Source of the DNA: Lutjanus erythropterus
Lineage: Eukaryota; Chordata; Actinopteri; Lutjaniformes; Lutjanidae
DNA length: 64,000 nucleotides
NCBI GenBank assembly: GCA_020091685.1
Contig: CM034593.1
Span: forward strand, 47,341,388 to 47,405,387
Direction of reading: 5' to 3'
The notes beneath the pieces are model-generated. The model saw only the letters and a list, made by a program, of their open reading frames with translations. It was not told the origin of the DNA and made no database searches. The translations under genes and the position numbers were made by a program. Shown here piece after piece: positions 58,150-64,000 of this stretch. How positions within the stretch are numbered: the stretch's first letter is position 1; each line of letters begins with the position of its first letter.

Positions 58150-60950
58150 CAAAGAAACAAACAAAGTTTTGTGTTTGTGCTCTGATACAACAGCTAAAGT
58201 TTTCCCAAAATTAACACCCACCAAGAGCCAGATGTGGGCAGATTTTCTATAATCTGGTTTTTATCTGATGGCTGTGTGCAAGTCACCCAAAAGTCACAAG
58301 CTCTGCAGATTTAGGCAGGATAAGATGGAAACTACCACAAAAAAGGGAATGCAGCTATGCAGCATTTTGATTTTTAATATCAAAATTTGTGACCACCTCT
58401 CAGCATTGGTAACATGTTCCACACTGTCCCACACAAACATACTGTTTGTCCCACCTGTGGTTTGTTGGGATCTGGTCACCCAAACCCCCAACAGACCAGG
58501 GTTCAGATCTCAACTGGGAGACTGAGGTTTGAGTCCTGTGTAAAACTACAAGATTTAGTTATTGTTTTTTAATTCTGAAAATTTTTTGGTTAGGTTAGGT
58601 TTAGGAAAAGATCATGGTTTGTCTGCCATGAAGGTGCAAATAACCACTCCGGGTGCAAATCGCATTGTTGGCTACTGACACCTGGTTGCTAATATCGTCT
58701 GAGGTGGTCGCATTACAAGGGGCAACAAAACAAGATGGCCACTGTTCTTAGTTTCAAGGTTACATTTACTGTCCAGCTGAATCCAACTTTAACTGGTGCA
58801 ACAAACTGCTGGATTTTATCCCACAAAGCTCAAGTCAGATACATTTGTGAAAATCCAAAAAAAGCAGAAAGTGTTTAGAATTTGATTTTTCAGCATGAAA
58901 TCTTTAGCAGAACAACGATCGCTGAAGGAGTCTCATCTGTAAACTTTTTCTTTCCTGTGTTTGAACATCTCATTCCTCATGGCACAGTGAAGTCTGAGTC
59001 AAAAACACCATAAAAGAGCGTTTGTGTAATCTTCTTTTAATTGCATCTCGAGCACCTTCATTCACAAAGGAAGTTTAATTTACATGAATTTGGAGACCAG
59101 AAGAAATTTCACTTATCAGGTCTACAGTTGGAGGAGTGACACAGAGTATTGGGGCCACTGTCAGCGGGTCTGAATACATCGCAAAGAAAGGCGACAACTG
59201 TACAGTGTGAACGGACAGCCAAGAAATAATACAACATGGACATGTTGAGTCAGTTCAGTCTCATCACTTGTTGTCCAGATAGAAGCAGTTTCTTGTAATA
59301 CTGACTTTTTTCTCATAATGACTTTTTATGACTTATCTATTCTAATATTACAACCAAGAAATCATAACCTTATTTTCTAATATGACTTTCTATGGAGTCA
59401 CAGGGATGCCATAAATAAAATAATGTAAAGGAATAATAAAATAAATGTGGACATACAAAGGCATTTTTTTTATTTTCACATTTGTTCATTTATTTCTGTA
59501 TATATCTACTTTTTAAATATATATTTATTTTTGCATATAAATGACTCTTTTACATATTTGTCTATATTGTTTTCATTTATTATATTCATTTTCTATGTGT
59601 CATTTAGTTATTTTTACACCTTTACTTTTCCTTATTCCTCTAGCTTTTGCTGCTCCTTGAAGCTGTCAATCATCTGGCTTTGGGCGGGCCTTCCTGCACG
59701 CAGGAGTCCAACAGGATTCATATGTTTATTCGAACCAAAGCTCCAACTCAAACTCAATTCAAGCTAATAGGGAAAAAATGAGAACAAATGAATGTATAAA
59801 AATAGAAAATAAATAAACTAAAATTACATCAAAACATTTTGAAAATATACCAAAAAATGAAGTAATTTACATGCAAAAACAAACAGCTACTTTTTTAAAT
59901 GAATATTACAGAAATAAATGAACATATATATGTGAAAAAAATGTTTATGATTATTCTTTTAATTTAATGTCTGTATGTTTTCTCATCTAATAGTTTTTAT
60001 TTCTTTATATTTCCACATTTTCTTTTACAGATTATTTTTAATGGCATCCTTATGACTTCATATATTTCATGTAAAATTCTGATTTCATTTTTTGATAACT
60101 TTATTGTAAAATTTTACCTTTATTCTGAAAACATTACATTTTTTAATCTCTATATATTACAAAATCTCTCTCTTCTTTTAATGTAAACAGTGGCCCTAAT
60201 ACTCTTTGTTCCATTTTCTTTTTACATGTAACTACTGACTGTCGTCATTACTGAAGATGTAGTCTGACTGTCAGACCGTCTCATCTGGTCCAACAGATTC
60301 CAGTCCTGTTGTGTTCAGATGTGATCTTGGAAAATAGGACATTTAAGACACTGCAACTTGGATTCTTCTCTTCTGTGGAGCGTCAACCTAAACCAATCAG
60401 AAGGGCTCTTTTTTTTTTTTTAAATCATGATTCTGACACTGACAACACCACCCCTCGTTTGAGTCAATATTAAAAACTCTTCATTTATCAATAGCTATAT
60501 TTCCATATAAATTCATATAAAACAATTTCAAATTAAATAGGTGACATTAAAAAAAACACTTGAATTTTCAAGGCAATTGCTCAGGAATTCATTTTCTAGA
60601 AAAGTCTACCTTGTCTTAAGGACCCCATCAACAACAAAAGGCCAACACATGATTTCCTTGTTCACTTTAGTTTGCTCACTTCCTGTTTGTTCAAACAGAC
60701 GACATGTCATGGTCTACAGCCAAACACAGTGGCCTATAGTGGCTAGTAGTAATAGTAGTGCATGCTGCAGTCCCGTATCAACGCCACTTTTTTTTTTTAA
60801 AAAAGAAATCCACATTTAAAATCACATCATCCTGTACAAACATGGAATCATATTCACATCTAGGAATAAATCAACAAATGAATCAAAGAAACAGGGAATC
60901 AGCATCTTGTTTTGTTTTTGTTTTGTTTTTTTTTGTTTTTTATCCCTCCA
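58150..60950. other. AT-rich intergenic DNA, no gene recognised
   Basis: The run contains long A+T-rich tracts (59440-60200) and a fish-repeat-like GTTAGGTTTAGG...ATCATGGTTTG block near 58590-58620. No coding evidence. The right part may belong to a long zdhhc5 3' UTR. Confidence 0.45.
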
Positions 60951-60954
60951 TCAA

Positions 60955-61255
60955 AAGACGAGTCAACTCACGGAGCGACGTCGCTCCAACAGTTCATGGG
61001 CGACGCTCCTTCCAGCCGCAGGGAGATTGTCACAAGTCCATAATAGATCCTACTAATTGCTTGATTATCGACCTCCTGTCGGGTCATGTTGTGCATTTCC
61101 ATGACTGACTGGAAGGCCGCAAGCGAGACGACGGCCTCGAGGAGGCTGGCGGCAGGTTACAGGGGCTCTGCCGGGGCTGCATCACCGACTCCATGCAACA
61201 CAAACACCACCTGTGGTCTTGGTCCAAAGCAGTCACACCACGCTCCAGTAAAGGT
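60955..61255. other. Isolated GC- and CpG-rich block in AT-rich DNA
   Basis: About 300 bases with much higher G+C and CpG than either flank, with open frames on both strands. On the minus strand one reads ASLLEAVVSLAAFQSVMEMH then on to GASPMNCWSDVAP with a stop; another starts MESVMQPRQSPCNLPPASSR. None is recognised. It could be a conserved part of the zdhhc5 3' UTR, an unannotated exon, or a small CpG island. Confidence 0.3.
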
Positions 61256-61308
61256 AGGCTTTAACTGACAACTGGGGCCATCGCTTGGATTTAAGAGTCG
61301 CTGTGACT

Positions 61309-63070
61309 TAGAGGGGAAGTTTTATGGATTATTTCGAGTGTGGTTGAGTGAGGTACTTCTCCACGGTCAGTGTAGTACCTACAGTAGATGAAGATCAACA
61401 CACCAGAGAAGCAGCAGGAGTACTGGTGTTTACACACCTAAAAAAATCTATCAATATCAGTTCAAGTGTATGTTATATTTGGAATATTTTCACCACTTTA
61501 TAGTGATGCGTGGACTACAGTTTAAAGCGCAGACGCTGCAGTTAATGAGAATTAACACTATGATCAATAGCAGGTGGGTGAACAGGGATTCTCCAAGTAA
61601 AATGTAAGACTTTTAAAGATTTAACACCATTTACACTGAAATTTAATGCACACTTAATGACCATAAAGTATTAAAGATATAATGTAAAATCAGTATGGAT
61701 TTTATCATTTACCAGCTCCTGTAGACCTGCGACATTAATTAAATAATCAATTATTACATTGATTGCCAACTGTTTTGATTATTGCTTAATCCCTATCCCT
61801 ATAATCCACATAGTGCAGGCACCATAATTCTGGTAGTTACAGACTAAACTGTGATGGTAAGACAGTAAGATGAGGGACGATGTGGAGACTGAAAATGAAA
61901 GGCTCAAAAACACTGCAAACCAAACTGGTCCTATGATGAAGAGGAGTGCAGAGCAGGAGGAGAATATTTTGAGCAGCCGTGTTGAAAAGTTTTAGTTGCT
62001 ACTCAAGAAGTGCCAGTGTAGTGTCCACAGCACGTGCTAGCACCAAACGCCGCAGAACAGTTCGGAGATACGACTCAAGTTCCCTCAGATTTGGATTCAG
62101 TCAGAAGCTGGAATTAATCTGCCTCCTGTGTGAACTGTTTGGAACTGAGTAGGGTCGGCCTACGCTTCTGTATTTTAATGTTAGTCATAACGGTGGTACT
62201 GTGAGATTTTCTGAGGTGGTACACAGTGTTTGAGACACGCTGGCTTAATTTGTTCGAGTAATTTTTTAAGGAAAAAAAACTACAATTCTCTGATTCTTAC
62301 TTCATCTTGGCATTCACATTTCTGATGTTTTCCAGAACAACTAATCAACTGATCAAGAAAACAATTAACAGATGAATTAATAATGAAAACAATGGATACA
62401 GGAAAGATCTATTTTTCAACTGACAAGACTGTGATAGGATTAATTCATTGATTAATGTAGAAAGTCAGGGTGCAGGTCTACAGGACACACTGACACATCA
62501 CTGCTGCCAGGTTTACGCTAGCTGAACAGGTGTAATGATAAACTACTGGCTTTTTACTTGCAAAGATTTACGGAGCTTACCAGTTGTCGTTAACTTAAGT
62601 ATGTGCACATAAATCAACCACCAGCCGCTCAACAAAACAAACTATTTTCTCTGATTTAGTGACCTCTACTGGTCCCTGTAGGCTAAAGGCCCTATTGCAC
62701 ACAATTTCTTTGTAAGATGTACTGATATCTAAGTATTTTCTTTAACAATTTTATTCAAATGAGTAGAGAGTCTGCTTTTAGGTATTTTAAACGTTTCCAA
62801 GCATGTAGTGATGTCACTAGGAATGGCACTTTCATTGTTTATATCATCCTGCAGGTGATAGGCCCTATTGCATTTTAAAATGTGCTTAGCAATGCAAGCT
62901 TTCCAGGTGATTTCTTTGCTGTGTGTTGCTTGCTTAGCTTCCTACACTGGTACTCTTGCAGCTTCCCCAGACTGGGGATGTGTCAATCACCATCCACCAG
63001 GGTTAATACACTGACAATGGATAAGTACCTCATACAACCACACTTCAAATAATCCAAACTATCCCTTTAA
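61309..63070. mobile_element. TTAA-type MITE, related to 5970-6639, enlarged
   Basis: The right end ATCCAAACTATCCCT-TTAA (63067-63070) and the left end TTAG-AGGGGAAGTTTTATGGAT (61309 on) are inverted and match those of the 5970-6639 element, including the deeper GTGTGGTTG...GAGGTACTT...CAGTGTA blocks. The left TTAA has become TTAG. At 1.76 kb it is longer than its relative, so something else has probably inserted between the arms. Confidence 0.6.
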
Positions 63071-63204
63071 GAATGTGCTATGACTTTATCTGATATGACT
63101 GATCACATATTTAGCTGACTCTAAACTGGTCGTCCATGGGAAGCCCTTAACTTTGTGTGGATTCTACTTTAATTTTGATCATTGGGTTCCACAGACATTG
63201 TTAC

Positions 63205-63205
63205 T

Positions 63206-63251
<46 letters not shown>
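63205..63251. repeat. (ATC)n microsatellite
   Basis: About fifteen ATC units. Confidence 0.97.
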
Positions 63252-63852
63252 CAGGGTTCTGTGTTCTGAATGAGAGCTTGAAAATGGTGACATGGTAAAA
63301 TATTAAACATCTGCACCATTTTTGACCTAAATGCAGCTTCAGTCCAAAAGTGCTGATATGAACCTTCAGTGGTCAGACCATCATCCAGAGCTCACTGGTG
63401 GCCCTGAGGGGGGAGGGGGGGGGTCCAGCTCCTCACCCTGGCAGTGGTAATGCCTTGCACTGCGGAAACACCCGCACCTGACCACGCAAGTGCCTCGTGC
63501 TACCTGCTGAGCTACCGTGAGGATAAAACCCACAGAAACGAGCCACATCATGGTTCCTGTTTGGTCCCGCGTCTTTTATAGCCCAGTGCCACCAAGTCCT
63601 GGCTGACATCAGTCCAGGTCTTACTGTCAGCAGAGTTATTGAGGTGGACGTCTGGAGGCAGGACAGTCCAGTGCAGATTAGCTCCACAGTCAATCAGCCA
63701 ATGAGGAGAGAGATCAGGACAAAATAGTTCAACTCATCCTCAGATGTCCAGGTTTACAGTGGCTCAGTCCAAATCTGTCCCTCACTGGCAGAAGGAGACA
63801 GCTGTGTCTCGTCTTTGTCTCGTTGGCTCTTGAGCTGGAGGCTGGCCGCCAC

Positions 63853-64000
63853 TCAGACAGATATCTCATAGGTGGTGCCCCCAACGCCCGTCACCTTCTT
63901 CACCCCGCCACCCTGGGGCTTGTGGGCGGGACTCTGCATCAATGCTGAGCTGGGATAGGCCACTCCGGGCCGGGCAGACACACTGACCGGGTGAGAGGGG
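63853..64000 (-). CDS. zdhhc5: Palmitoyltransferase ZDHHC5, C-terminal end (partial, runs off right edge)
   Basis: The minus-strand frame entering from 64000 reads 48 residues ending KKVTGVGGTTYEISV with TGA at 63855-63853. The Ser/Pro-rich tail and the final EISV, a PDZ-binding ligand, are those of ZDHHC5; the related ZDHHC8 is the main alternative. The DHHC catalytic domain and the membrane segments would lie beyond the window. The family transfers palmitate to cysteines of membrane and synaptic proteins, and the EISV tail binds PDZ scaffolds. Placement beside tmx2 supports the call, since TMX2 and ZDHHC5 are neighbours in the human genome (11q12). Here the two genes converge. Confidence 0.8.
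   Translation of the reverse strand, partial: PSHPVSVSARPGVAYPSSALMQSPAHKPQGGGVKKVTGVGGTTYEISV

Larger units (their letters stand above)
61300..63852 (-). other. zdhhc5: Probable zdhhc5 3' UTR and downstream DNA
   Basis: The sequence after the zdhhc5 stop has no convincing coding frame. A minus-strand AATAAA is visible near 62748, among others. The nearest 600 bases (63250-63852) are less AT-rich and not repeat-like, fitting UTR; beyond that is the TTAA-type MITE. The true end is unknown. Confidence 0.4.

Noticed and set aside
63433-63530. Possible second tRNA-like head (TAGCTCAGCAGG on the minus strand)
   Set aside because: Only an A-box-like stretch is seen; there is no matching B box at a proper distance.
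63433-63693. 86-codon minus-strand frame just downstream of zdhhc5
   Set aside because: It lies after the zdhhc5 stop, has no family resemblance, and looks like chance in a GC-balanced 3' UTR.

Overview
This is a gene-sparse, repeat-rich piece of vertebrate nuclear DNA, almost certainly from a ray-finned (teleost) fish. The evidence is split genes with GT-AG introns, one 500-N assembly gap, many CA/GT microsatellites, and repeats of teleost type: a tRNA-headed SINE, hAT, Tc1 and TTAA-target elements with their MITEs, an L1-clade LINE tail and a Ty3/gypsy remnant. Nothing is prokaryotic or viral in organisation. All gene models were read by eye from splice signals and family similarity; no search was run.

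Three protein genes are supported. (1) tesk1 (testis-specific kinase 1, a TESK/LIMK-family dual-specificity kinase) lies on the minus strand, 33084 down to 7925. Its ten coding exons join in frame to 731 codons, and a probable non-coding first exon lies near 34238-34430. (2) tmx2 (thioredoxin-related transmembrane protein 2) lies on the plus strand, 45346-50720. Its eight coding exons join in frame to 307 codons, followed by a long AT-rich 3' region with a plausible poly(A) signal at 54396. (3) The last 48 codons of zdhhc5 (palmitoyltransferase, PDZ-ligand C-terminus) enter from the right edge on the minus strand and stop at 63853. tesk1 and tmx2 are divergent, about 11 kb apart; tmx2 and zdhhc5 are convergent. 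A broken GIMAP-like GTPase fragment sits against the gap at 3.4-3.75 kb.

Region by region: 1-7.9 kb is a repeat graveyard downstream of tesk1 (gypsy integrase end, L1 tail, SINE, GIMAP fragment, TTAA-flanked MITE, TIR MITE). 7.9-34.4 kb is tesk1, whose introns hold two hAT-type insertions with readable 8-bp target duplications, a Tc1 relic and smaller MITEs. 34.4-45 kb is intergenic AT-rich DNA with a roughly 0.88-kb tandem duplication and a TIR element. 45-54.4 kb is tmx2 with two TCTCGCGAGA promoter elements. 54.4-63.85 kb is a nested hAT-in-hAT insertion, further repeats, and probable 3' UTR of zdhhc5.

No clearly new multi-gene system is present. The points most worth a second look are: a pair of non-autonomous hAT copies sharing an open reading frame; a BED-finger relic inside an intronic hAT element; repeated DR1 (nuclear-receptor-type) motifs carried by a dispersed repeat; two BANP/Kaiso-type palindromes upstream of tmx2; and an unassigned exon-like segment near 58.1 kb.
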